DNA from: Strongylocentrotus droebachiensis
Lineage: Eukaryota; Echinodermata; Echinoidea; Camarodonta; Strongylocentrotidae
DNA length: 64,000 nt
Assembly (NCBI GenBank): GCA_035222895.1
Contig: JAVYIG010000110.1
Span: 824,001-888,000 of the forward strand
Direction of reading: 5' to 3'
Shown here: positions 46,282-59,500 of the stretch, one piece after another
Layout: each line of letters starts with the position of its first letter
Position numbering within the stretch: the stretch's first letter is position 1
Program-made: the position numbers and the translations under genes
The notes under the pieces: generated by a model
What the model was told of the DNA's origin: nothing
Databases searched by the model: none
What the model saw: the letters and a program-made list of their open reading frames with translations, nothing else

Positions 46282-49200
46282 CCGGAAATAGCGCTTTTCA
46301 GGTGGAGAAGAAAGAGACTTTATGAGCACTGGATTGAAATAAGAGCAAGATAATAGATTGTTTGACCTTCAGTATCACAATAAGTGGTGACTGTACTGGA
46401 GATATACATGTATGTGTTTGAGGAAGGGAATCCCTGAAACCTATTTTTAGTCTGTACCCATCAATGGTTCACAGATCTATGCCTCATGTCCTGAAATAAC
46501 TGATTTCTGGAAGTCTTTAGGTAAATTAAAAATCTTGTTTGAAAGTTTAAAATCTCAGTAAAATGAAACTGAAGCTATATATTTAAGTTTCAATAGACCT
46601 GTTAAGAAACATACTCTGTTCATGTATTCTAATTTAAGGATGTTTTTCCCCCGAGGATCTAGTGAAGAATTATTACAGTTACCTGTTGAATGAACAACAT
46701 ACTTGGTCTGCATGCATTACTTGATGGTATGTCGGGTAAGCCTCTGGCACAATTTCAGATTGTCTAAAACAACTTTTGTTTTAATAGTATGCATAAAATT
46801 TGAATACACATGTTAGTAAGCCGGTCTATTGTAGAGGTTCTTGGGTGGAATTTGCAAGCTGTCATACATGTACCATGGTAGGGCAGTCTCCCCGGATTGC
46901 ATTTTAATTTTTTTTTTTTTGGGGGGGGGTATTTATTTCTGATATTTATACAGGGTGCCACATATCACCATCACAATTTGTACATTTGTACATTTATTTT
47001 AAAATTATGATCCTTGGATGTGAGGAAGGGCTCTTGCTTAATATGAAGTCAATTAGACTTTAAATGTAACTTGTAACCAAAAGGTGATACATGTATTTGT
47101 TGAAGAAATTATCCTTCAATCTTCATTGTTTACTATAAATTTTTCCCCAGTCACTCTTAAGTGATCTTCTTCTTTTACTTTGGTATCTAGATTAATATAC
47201 TAAATACAGATTGTTTATATTCATGTTTTATTATTAAAAGTGAAAAAGAATATAATTCTTCAAAATATTGATTTTGTTGTCTGTTATGTTTTTGTACCTC
47301 CATGGCTTGATCCTCTAGACCCAGCCTACATGCAAACACGCAAGGATGATACTCAATTACCGGAGACTTAGATATGTGATTACAAACATTACTGTTATGT
47401 AGGAACAGAGACAGTACAACAAAGGCAAACAGAGAACAGGAGAGCATACACTAATAAGAAAAGCCCAGGACTTTACCCGATTAATGATTCATGCAGGGCA
47501 GGTAACCGAAAAATATACAAATCGTTGCAAAAATAGCTTTATAAAAATAAACATGGTAGTTAAGCAATGTATGTATCCTACATTACTCCGTATCACATCT
47601 ACCAAACTACACATGTACAATACTTCAAATATTGCTGCAGCTCATGAAAAAAACAATAGAAAATAAAAAGGACACCTCACAGCACTCAAAGTAATTTAGT
47701 AAGAATTTATTACATCATATCTCAACTCTAGAGTAGGAAATGAGAATTATATTTACCGGTAAAATGAATATTGTATTTATCTACACATACATCTTATAAT
47801 ACACAATATCTATGGTAGATTAAGTATTGAAATAATTTAACATATTGACATATTTAGTACAGAACGCACCAAAATCATTTTGCAGTGCATCATTAAAATA
47901 AGTTTGTTCGGCCTAAATTTACCTGGTCCTTTTTTGTTCATTGGCATGTAATATATAACTTTGCAGAGCATTATTACACAATGACACTTCAATGAGGGAT
48001 GACGTTACAAAGGACACTGCCAGAGTACATCAACAAATGCTAGACCTTCACCTCACTGGCAATGTGAATGAGTGCATTACAGGACTTTTCATATTAGGAG
48101 AAAGCACCGTTTTGATTTGTTTTATTTATTTTGTTTACTATGTTTTCCTTTTTAGGGAGTCCTTCCTGGGAAGGAAAAGCGAGACTGAAAAGAGTACATT
48201 ATTTTCAAGACTCAATGAGATTCCAATGGTCGTAATGGGCCGTCAGTCCGCTGGGATGTTGTGTTTGAAATACTACCCTTTATTTAAATGGAATTGCAGT
48301 ATTATTTTAAAAACCTATTATAAATGGAAGAATTCTGAGAAACCATGCAAATCATGTACAAAATAAAGGGGGGGGGGGAGGATACATTTTATTACAAGTA
48401 CACCTGTATTTATACAAACAAGGTACATTTCACAACTGGTTCTTATTTCATAAATATCACATACAAATAATTACCAAGAAATATATGATTTATTTATCAC
48501 TAAGTGATGGATAAAACTTACATGAACAAATATATGAATGCACATACACCTTATGGCACTTGAAACAATATTTGGAACAACATAAGCAACATACCTCATC
48601 GATATCATGTTAATGTACACTGCTAAAGCCATGATGGAGATGACTAAACAATCACACACTCAAATGAAATGCATTGCGTTAAAAAAAATTAGTAATAATG
48701 AATAAAAAGAATTATGCCATTCAAATTCTTTTGGGCTGTAAATCAATCCAAATGGTTTTGTATGCAGATAATGATGAAAATCAAATTCTATTAAAAGTGA
48801 AAATTAAAATATACCGTATGTGGATAACAAATAATAGTCATTTTTTAATCCTTGTAAATGCTATTTGAAAACGGATACTGGCGAAAAAATGCTCGACATT
48901 CTAACAATCAAAATTAATATTTCAAACTCTTTTTGTAATCATTAAAAGATGAATTTATGCTTCACTTGAGCATTTTCATTTACAATTATACATGTACATA
49001 CATGTAGTACCTTTAAATGCAGAAAAAATCCTGCATATGTAATAGATTACAGGTCTTCACAATGCTTTTTCACTACCGGTATACCAATGAAAAAGTTATC
49101 TATTTCTGGCCAAAAGATACTACTGCATTTCCTTTGTACATGCTATATAAAAATATAATTTTATTAAAATCCCACTGAGAAATATTTCAAAAGTGATTCC

Positions 49201-49737
49201 TATAAAGAAAAAGGTTATCCCACACTATATAATCTATTCCTGCTCATAAATAGAGGCATAACTTTAGCCATAAACCAAGGTTTCATTATTTCTTCCCTAC
49301 TGAAATTTATCAAACTATGAATGAGTGAGGTATTCCTAAAGCTATAGTGAATGTTTGTGGAGGTATAGTGGTCTAGTGGATATGTCACCAGACTGAATTA
49401 CATGGTTTGCGGTTTGCCCTGGCACTAATATCTTTTAGCTAGACATGATTTATTGATTAACCTGCATTCACCACTCTCCACCCAGGTGTGATGTTAATGG
49501 GTGCTCGCTCACTTCATATTCTTACACATATTACTTTTAAAATGGACACCATCATATCTAGATTTTATAAACATATAGCCCAACAATTGTATTTTATTTA
49601 GTAATCCAGTAGCATTTTATTTCTTTATACAAGTCAAAGTAGTCAATGATGTACGACAGCAACTGCAGAGATTTTGGATAAACACCGTTTTATGTTTTTT
49701 TTTATAGACTTCACACTTATAGCTTTACATGTATCTT
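46282..49737. other. RNF220 3' UTR and AT-rich intergenic sequence
   Basis: No gene recognised. AATAAA candidates on the plus strand for RNF220 occur near 47546 and 47660. A T/G run lies at 46909-46930 and a G run at 48368-48380. Several ORFs of 60-120 codons here have low-complexity or random-looking composition. Confidence 0.5.
49356..49510 (+). mobile_element. tRNA-derived SINE, family A copy 3 (degraded)
   Basis: TGTGGAGGTATAGTGGTCTA and TATGTCACCAGACTGAATTA match the head of the copy at 37331. The B box is mutated (GGTTTGCGGTTTGCCC) and only the first half of the body remains. Confidence 0.7.
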
Positions 49738-50386
49738 CACTCAGCAAGAAAAGAAAGTGGACACTCTTTAGTGTTCAAAATTTTCTTAAAAACCGTCAAT
49801 GAAATATAATAAAATACATGTGTACGCATCAAATTAAAGGAAAATTATATTCTACCAATAGCAATTAAGAGCAAGTTTTGAACTTTAATACTTGAAAGGG
49901 CTCAATCATTTAGCGGTAAGAAGAAATTTAAAAATAGTGCAAGTAGCCATTCAAATGCCAATGATCATGTGCATCTGTAAAATATTCATGTTGAACACTG
50001 AAAACAAAGACTGGGGAACAATGAGTATTGAGATCTGGATGTCAACTGTAGTCTCAGGATTGCACGGTGAAAATGTCTCTCCTTTCCCCTTTCTCCTAAT
50101 TGTCTTTTGTTGTTTTTGTTTGTTTATTGTTTTAATTCGACTCAACACGATGGAAATGCACATGAACATTTGAATGGCCAGATGCCCCATTTTTGACATT
50201 TTCTTTCTGAGACTCATTTATTGTTAAATGGCCATGCTCACTCATGATCGAGTGAATGGTATGATTAAGAGGGCATAGAATTAGTTTATGTTTATTTTGA
50301 TATATGAAAGATAATTATATAATTTTTCAACATTTATTTGATAATCTTACTTATAACTAGTGTCCACTTTCTTATTTTGCTGAGTG
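49738..50386. mobile_element. Tc1/mariner-type palindromic MITE
   Basis: The ends CACTCAGCAAGAAAAGAAAG and CTTTCTTATTTTGCTGAGTG are inverted and continue into GTGGACACT/AGTGTCCAC. TA follows the right end. Inner inverted blocks are CCATTCAAATG and CATTTGAATGG. No coding. Confidence 0.75.
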
Positions 50387-53300
50387 TATTAAACTTAATT
50401 AAGTACTTAGTACTACAATGTAGTACCTCCTGTACATACAGCAAATTTATTTAAACCATTCCACAAATTTTTCACCCCACACCCGAAAGACATTTCAAAC
50501 TAGCAGAAAAATGCTATGATTCAATACTGACTGCCATATTTACATGTACATTTTTACACAAACATCTTATACAAGAATATTGTATATGAATGATCATCAC
50601 AGGTTATCTTGAGTTCTGGCAATGATAACAAATATTTTTGATTTCACTGTATAAAAAAGCTTAGTCATGTGCAAAAAGAAGATAAATCAAACTAAACTTT
50701 GACCCCACATCAAGAGCTAGAACACTTGACCCTGAACATGTGCATAATGTGTCGTGCTTTTCAGTAAATTCCATTTCCACACCCATCTACTGCATAATAA
50801 ACAATTTAGAACAATAATCACACTTGAACTGCAATTCCATTACCAGAACTCAAGGTTATCATTATACAAATGTATCTTGTATTTGAGCTGTGCTTTGCTT
50901 TAGTTCATCTGTTTTTATTTTTTTAGTATTTTTTTCTTCCTTTTTTTGTTACTGTTAGAGTAAGGTTGAACTTCTGCAGCTCTCCAAGTTTACCTGTATA
51001 CGTTATCTATTAGGAATTACCACATATGAAAGATGTGTTATGCATAGCTTTTGAATACAATAATACAATGTCCACTGTATATCATTTTTCTAGCTACGTT
51101 TTCTGGATTTTTGCAAATGATAAATACTATTTCTATAATTTATGCATCACACACCAAAAATATTAAATAACCAAATAAAATCGAGAAGTTCCTTCCAACT
51201 CATTTTCTTATTTGTCATTTTTTGATGAAAAGAAGAACCATTTTGTCCACTACATGTACATGTATGGACATTTCATTCAAGTCTATGATTTGTAAAAAAT
51301 TAATTTCCATTTTTATAAATTGAATACCAGTTAGTTAACAATCACAAAATGGCCTTTAAGCATACATGTACATGTACATATCCTTATTTATTTCAGGTTA
51401 AAATAAATTTGAACCTCTACCTAAATATGATCTGATAAACAAAACAAAACAACAACAAAAAATCATAGAGACATAACAGAGATTTAACATTTAATAAATA
51501 GGTGACTTAATCAGATAAACATGGATAAAAGCCACAATCTTTTATGATAAGTCAGTCATATAACCTTTTTTCTTTGTTACAGGGAGTTAAGATAGAACGA
51601 CCCATAAAGGCTTCTGATGATGAAAATGTGATGGCCATTAACCATGATTATGATGATGATGTTAATGATGACAATGAGAAACAATACTGTATACTTCCAA
51701 TACATACATGTAGTGTGTGTTTCTGGTGATTTTCTGTGACTTCTGGGGTTTTTTTAAAAGAGGAAAACTAAGTGGGATGTTTTGGGACTAGTATATAGCC
51801 AATATGGTGGTGTGCGTGCATATTGTGCCATGCCCTATATCTAATGAAAGTGCACACAAAACTGCTATTCCGAGCTCCCGGTATACTGTATCAAAACTGC
51901 AATCTCATCATATTCGTTAGCTGTTGCATAGAGTAATGACATGGCGCAAACATTTAATTCTACATCACATATGATCGTTCCGTTACAAGTAAAGCTTCTA
52001 AACATTACTCATGAACGTCACAACATCATCAGGGCGATTCCATGCAATGTGTCACGTACACCATCTTTCATTTCACATATATCTCGTCCAAAAATGAGGA
52101 AACCTTTGATATGACTAATGATTAATGGTGTTTCCTTGTATCATAGTCATACCAAGATACTTTTCGTTCATGGATGAAATATATGGATAAGTGTAATAAG
52201 TCCTGCATATATGGAACACATTGCAAAGGATTGCCCATCAGAAAATGATCTTTGATAATTAAGCAGAAAGCAAAAATTAGGAAAAAACAAATTAACAACC
52301 CTCAAACACACTTCCATATCTGGGATTATATGTATATCAATTTTGTAAAGAACTCATCAACCTGACAGCAATTTTTTTTAAAATACAAGAAATGGTGTGC
52401 AGACTCGTCCATTTGACTAGCAAGATTTCATTTAGTTCTATATAATTCCTCTCAAACCAAATTTTCCTATGAGTATCTAAACCCTCGAGTCTAATTTCTG
52501 CTTGATTCTCTTGCCACTCCAAAGTTTCATCACTCTGCACGTCACTCTGCACGTCCAATCCCCTTATAGGTTTGTTGGCAAAATCATCAAATTGGCCACC
52601 ATTTCCTTTCCAAATATTTGATCCTGTTGTGAGCAGTACACTGTACATGTATATCACCTTATGCTGTGTCTTCTCACTCTCAGCCACCATTTCCAGAAGA
52701 AGATAAAAATCTTGCATACACCTCCTGATCCTCTGTCAACCCTTTATGTTATTCCTCTTCAGCAAGTTTGTTCCACAATTACATCAGTATTCAACATCCA
52801 TATATTTCCTTGCTCGATCCTGACAAATTGTAAGAATTGTACTTCCTTTGGTAACATCCACTCCGGCATGCACAATGCACTGAAAACCAATAACCCAAAC
52901 TGATGTTCTAGTGGATGGACTTGCCGCACAGTGTTTCTAATGATACCCTGGAGTAGTGGTATTCTTAGAACAGCTTATCTGATAGAAACCTGAAGAAACA
53001 AAGAAATTCAGAGTTAATAAAAGAATTGCTAAGAATATGTTAGAAACTAGAATATTTAAGTGGAAGATTCTGCACACAAATCTCAAACAAAATAATTGGT
53101 TGTATTTTCTTTTCTTAAGTCAGATATGGAATAAGAATGATACATTTCTGCAATTTCCAAATATCTTATGCCATTTTGTGTATAGGAATCTAAAGAAGAA
53201 CTCTTTACTGAATGACAGGCATTTGTCAATGGACAACAGTTTTCAGCATATTATTTCAGACATACATGTACATGTTCATTTATAATCTCTTCATATCATG

Positions 53301-53539
53301 TATTTGTACAATATTCACTTTTTTTTCATTTTATTTTAAAGCAAATACATACATGTGTACAGGTACATTTGCATGTATTCCTGACATACTATGTACATAA
53401 ATGTATACCGGTAGTCCTTTTCATGAACTTTTCAGCACCAATCAAATGCTGGTTGTTTCAAGGAAATTCTTTTTTATTCTTCGAAATTTCATTGGAATAT
53501 TCAGTGATGTACAAATAACATAATATCATTACCCTAGTT
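50387..53539. other. AT-rich intergenic sequence and EFCAB14-like 3' UTR
   Basis: No gene recognised. Minus-strand AATAAA at 53330-53335 lies about 205 nt past the EFCAB14-like stop and is a plausible end signal. A strong minus-strand acceptor (tttgtttcttcag) with exon starting at 52989 suggests possible splicing in the UTR or an alternative tail. A minus-strand ORF at 52337-52717 is of unknown significance. Confidence 0.4.
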
Positions 53540-56500
53540 TTAACTGCTACCATCTTCTGTTTTTTCTGATGCTGTTGTACTTGATAGGCTTTCTGTTGAT
53601 CCTGTGGTCACGGGTGGATTATTGACTGGTAATGGTCCTATATCATGGTTGAGATTAAGGGAAAAGAGGTAACATAAATAAGATGTAGCATTTTACAATT
53701 CACATGATATAAAATACCACTCTAGGAGTTTGGGTAGCAAGGTTTCCATTAAGCAAGAAACAAATGGCCAGTGAAGTATTTCTACGCTGACTTTTATGTC
53801 CTTCTTCTGCAGGCATTGACTATAAAATAGACATACAAAATGATCATGTTGTTAAACTACAAAAGCCTGGATGGGTATGAGGGATACTTTTACTCGTCTG
53901 TATAGACATACATATGAGGAGAGAACTTGAAAGTATGATCTGAAATGCCTGCATATTCGAGAAATAACATGACAAAATATTGTTGATGAGGTGTTTGGCT
54001 CACTCACTTTCATGTTGATATGCAAAACTGAAATTACCAGGTTATATGGACAATGTGTAATTGAAAATCACATGGCAGTTATAGCTTTAAAAGCCGATCT
54101 AATCAGACCAATCACACCATACACCGGTGAACATTATTCTCCAATTTCATGACCTTAAAGGTAAAGACCACTATTGAAAACGCCCCAATTTCAAAAATTA
54201 AATGGAAGCTCTTATTACCAATCATGTGAAAGAATATGTTTTGACTAATACATGATGGTAACAAATTTGCCGGGAAACCGCCTACTTATTGATATATTTG
54301 GTAAATTAGTTTATCTATTGGTGTGTGAGAGATAAACGCACGTGTCGCGCACGTTTGCGTATAGTCCCATATACATCTTTCTGTGTACAGTGCTTGTAAC
54401 TTTACCAAGACTTGGCCAAATTTCTTATCATTTTGATGATTCCAGAACTTTGCAGTACACACCAATACTTATATGCTAGATGATCAACCTTTTCTGATCG
54501 ATTCCACAACGATTCTTTCACAATGCAATCGCATGACCATAACTGGTCTTTATCTTTAATCAACACTGTGTACTACCATTTAACCCATTGCCCACCAGAA
54601 TCAACCGACTCCTGTACTAGAGCCTATGGGAATGACAGAATTCAGTAGCCAAAGGGCTTTTTAAGGAACAGTAAAAATCTCAATTCTGTATTCATTCCTA
54701 CCTCCTTCTGCAGGTGTACAGGCACTACACTCTCGTTTTAAAGTGCTTATCTGGTCCTGGATTGCTGCAAGCCTAGTCCCAACTTCATTATCAAACGAGT
54801 TGGCACCCGCTATTTCTTGCCGAAGGGTGTCGACATCACTTTGGAGGGTAGAGACGTCGGCAAAGTTATCATTCTTGAACTGCGCAAGGGAGCGCTCTAG
54901 GAGCATCTGCATGCTGTTGGTGACATTGACGTTCAGTAGATCGGGGTTGCCATCAACGGGTTTAAGCTGGAAAACAAAAGGCAAACAGAAAATGACAGCG
55001 AAATGTTACTTCTTATCATGCATCCATTATTATAGCTCTAAACAATATGAAAATAAATATTACATAAACTAGATGGACCTTCCCCCAGACCACCTCATTC
55101 CAGTGACAAATTATTTTCTTGTTTTTAATTATTTGTGTAAGTATATGTGTAAGTGAATATTTCTATTCATTCCCTATCAACATGACTCCAAATCTATTTA
55201 CCTCTTTGACTTTCTCCTCTAGTCTTCCTATCCTGTCTGTTAATGACTGCAACCATGTAGCGTTGAAATTAGGCGAGTCTTCTACCGGAATGATGTCTGT
55301 TACTGGCATTGATGCAATGCTTCTGTTATATTCATCCTTCTGCAATACAATACAAAATAAAAGAATATAATTGAATGTTGAAGTAGTGACAGACACTCGT
55401 AGTCTACGAAAGGAGTTATACCTCACCATTTTTTTTGTTACCATTCCTGTAAAGTCACATGGATTGGAAAAGAAGACCTTCCGGTTACAGTTATTTAGTT
55501 ACTGGTAATCTTTTTCTTTTCCCGGCATCCATGTGACTCTTTTCCAAATATACTCTTGTTTTGTATTCAATGATTTTCTCTGTTTTTGCTGAATAAATAA
55601 TAATAATAATAATAATAATCAAAAGGAGACTCAAATACTGAGGGGCAAGGTGAAGCCTTTCTTTGCAAAATAGATGACAGCACAATTTGTCTTGCTTGAT
55701 ATAGACATTCCTAAAAAGAATTATCTTTAAGGTGTGCACATGAACTTTAAGTATGCAGTATGGCAGAGTTGATTTGGCCAGAAGACGGGAGATGTGATTC
55801 AAATGATTTCATTATTAACAGAAACTTGGGAAAACACCAAAGTTTTGCATCCTCATGTCATTCTGCACATAAATTGCTTCAACATTTTTAACCTATGTTT
55901 AGAATATACTTTGCAATATTTACAGAATGAATATTGGTTGCTGATATTTTGAATATAACATAATAACAGCTATATATTATGTTTGTATAGCACACATCCC
56001 ATGATATAACATCTCCATGCACTTCCGATAGACTTTGGATATATATTTGTTATATCATGGAACCCCAAGCATGCAGAGCAAAATCTTGGTTATTTGTTAC
56101 TTTCAGGATTGAGTTTGCTCGATATAACTTACCAGAAGTTCAATATCTGCTTTCATTTGTGCCAGGTCAAACTGACCGGCCTGAATACCCTGTGGAGCAG
56201 AGCTGCTATGGCCAGCCACAGTGGGCAGCACAGGAGGTGGAGTAGCTGTATCGTTTAGTAGCGTCTTTCGAAGCTGAGTCAACGAGGCGACTACTTCCTC
56301 ATGCTCTCTTGAGAGATTTGTTGCAGTGCTCTGTACCTCATGAACAGCAGCCCATATTCTCGTAATATCCTGTAGGCGCAAAATTAGGTGCAATCAGAAA
56401 CAAATCATTTGATAAATGTGTCTTTTTATTTGATTCACTTGTCTCTATTTTTGCAAACTCCTTATCTCTTATCTCCATAAGCATACAATTCCCACATATG

Positions 56501-59500
56501 TTGGGTTTGCAAAGCTGAATTGAAATTATAATCAGTAGGTCGGAAACCCTTGAATTATAAGATCTGTAATAGACCTTGGATATTCCTTGACAGTGTTCCT
56601 TACTATATTTCAACAGATAAACCTTACACAATGTACCTCTTAAGAACCAAAGATCTGTATATAAATGAATCTGACCCTGCCTATAAAACAATTTAAAAAA
56701 CAAATATGTACTCCAGCAGTAGGGTACCCAGCACTTAAAAATATTTTACAATGTATGTTTGGTGTGCATTTGCATGGGAACCCAGCCTGACTCAGGTTCT
56801 AGGGGCAGGATCTTGATGTTATCTTTTCTCCATATTCCTTACCCAATCACCCAAAGAATTCTAGGTTAAATATTCTGTTCATACATACTATCTATACACA
56901 AATTATTTTTTAGGTGAAAGGTACTCATTCAGCTTTAATGTGTCCCTCTTTCAATTCAATAAATAGTCGCCTGGGTGGCAGAAGGGCGTTAGCTCGAATA
57001 TCAGGTAAAAAATGAAGCGCTAAGCAGAAGGGCATTAGCACTAAATCGCCTCAAACTTTTTTAAAACTGACTTATTTCAAAAAAAATTGTGGCCATGTTC
57101 TACTATAACATTTCTATTATTCTTTTAAGTTTTGAACCACTTTTCGGGACGGAAAGCAGTTTAAATACAAAAGGAATCTTTAAATTTGAAAAGTAGTTTT
57201 TGAGTCGGTTGCGCGCTAACGCTCTTCTGCCAGTCGGGCGACGAAATTGTGAACTGGGTCCAGAGCTCCCCAGGTCTGTTCAAAGTTATATGTCATGCCA
57301 ATAACAAATCTTTTTCCTAAAATAAAAAGATAACATATAATTCAGAACAACACCCCTGGTCGAAATCTAGAATTTAACTTTATTCTGTACCTCTTTGACT
57401 TCAATCAATTGTGGACTGGGTCCAGAGCTTGCCGCCGAGCCTGTTGAAGGTTCTGTAGCAGGAGGATGTTTGGTTGTGGCACTTGAAGCAGAGGTGGGTG
57501 GGGCAACCTCCGGGCTCGGTGGGGTGGTAGGTGGATTTTGTAAAAGAGTTATTTGGTTCTTTAAGGTATCGACCTCATTCTGAAAGGTAATATGGAGGAT
57601 AAACAAATTATTCACAAACAATAACAAATACTAACAGTAATCTGTAGAAATTGATGAATCTTTAAAGCCCCACTGTACTACTTATAGCTACTTGCGCTCT
57701 CTATATAGCAAACAATGCCTAAGTGGTGATGGTTCGTCCCCAATGGTCGTTAATTGAGAGCTGATTTGTCAGTGACCATGCAGGGAGGTCTAACCCCTCC
57801 TGGCCAAACTAGTGCAGACAGGCTTTAAAGGTCCCTTTTTTTCTCCACTTTACCCTCATCGTCTGTTTGAGGGGATTATAGCATCTTTGATAAAATAAAA
57901 CATAAATTACTTAATCTATACTTTCAAACGCGAGTCTCGTTTAATACAGCATACTGATTGGTTTAATATCAGTTGTTCGATTTTGGATCTTTCATGTCAA
58001 CTTTGGTATACAAAAGGACACTGAACATCTAAGAACATGCAGTAAGAATGTAGAAACTATTATTTTATCTTGGTATGATTTTGTCATCATATGTTTCACA
58101 ACATCTCAGAGTCCTTCTATGCAGAAAAAGAAGACTTGGCATGGGATTTTATGATCATGATCTTACCGATAATTCTGTTATCCTTTGTTCATGATCTGTT
58201 ATCTTTTGTTCATTATCTGATACTTTCGCATCCTGAATCTCATGTTTTCCTTTGAGATCTTCTACTTCACTGCCAAGCTCAGCAACATTCTACAAGATGA
58301 CGATAGAAAAGAGGAGAGAAGCAAATCAAAAATAGTTGAGTCGACTATCAGACATCATGGCCACATTTCACTTTTAAAGTGTCTATTTATACAGGGTATA
58401 AATCTGCAGTTTTCAGCAGATTGAAAATGAGATACATTCCAACAAAAAATCATACATACAGGGGTGTACATACATTAATAAGTGTTAAATGAATTAATAA
58501 TAAAGACAACACACAGATTGTTCATTACTTTCATTATCATAGCTTATAATGTGATTTTTTTTTCTTCTTCAAAGAACATTAACAGCTTCATCCTCCTCCT
58601 CCTCCTCCTCATCTACTTGTAAGCTGCATTCCTCCATGGGGGAGGGGGTTTTCAATACTATTGTCCCCTCAACAAGTGAAAATGCTCATTTGCAGAAAGC
58701 TGTAAAATATTATCCTCTTTCTCTTTATCTCCCTCTCTCTCTGCCTCTTACTTTAATACTCACTTCTCTATGAACTCTATCAAAACAAAAATAATGCTAG
58801 GTGATCAAGCATTTACTTGTGCAGCCCCAAAACTCTGGGATAACTTACCATCTGAAGTCAGGAAATCACCATCTGTGAATATCTTTAAATCAAAACTGAA
58901 AGCACATCTCTTCAATTAACTGTAAATCTAAGGCAGTAAGCATATCAGGAGCTCTAGTAGCGCAGTAGAATATATACTTAATTTTGGATAGTTTCTGCGC
59001 TATATCAATGTATTATTATTATTATTCTTATAACTCACCTGTTGCAGCTCAGCTACTGATGAAGATGATGTTTTGCCCTCAAGGACTGCTATCCTGGCTT
59101 TTAAAGAATCCAATTCATCTTGCCTTGTTTGTACAGCACTCAGTGACTTGTTTAATATATTAATCTGTGAATATATAGGAATATATGATTCAGAGAAATA
59201 ATCATACCCACAAAGATCCTACTCATTTGAGGCTGTGCACTATAACGTCTCCATTGTTAAGATACTGGCTGCTTGTACAGCAAAATTCAACTCCGCCTTC
59301 CCATAATCTTAAAGTCTAACAACTTCGGCTCATACATTCATTACAGACCCTAAGAATTCCAATGTGGCCCAGGCGCCTGTTGAGTGTTGAGCCCAGGCTA
59401 TCCCCTCAAACATTAGAGATTTCCTGATCCCTCCTCTTATACTGTGAATATGTTTTTATTTTAGTTCCTTCCGCTCAGACAGTATTCAGAATAGCCTACA

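Noticed and set aside
47992-48366. 124-aa plus-strand ORF after RNF220
   Set aside because: AT-rich, random-looking composition, no homology recognised, no splice or start evidence.
51544-51729. ORF with Asp-rich stretch that hinted at EF-hands on the plus strand
   Set aside because: The Asp run comes from a GATGATGAT repeat, lies on the strand opposite the EFCAB14-like gene and lacks a DxDxDG loop.
52337-52717. 126-aa minus-strand ORF as a gene or the missing EFCAB14 C-terminus
   Set aside because: No EF-hand loop or recognisable domain, and no supporting splice frame to the last exon. Kept only as a note in the UTR entry.
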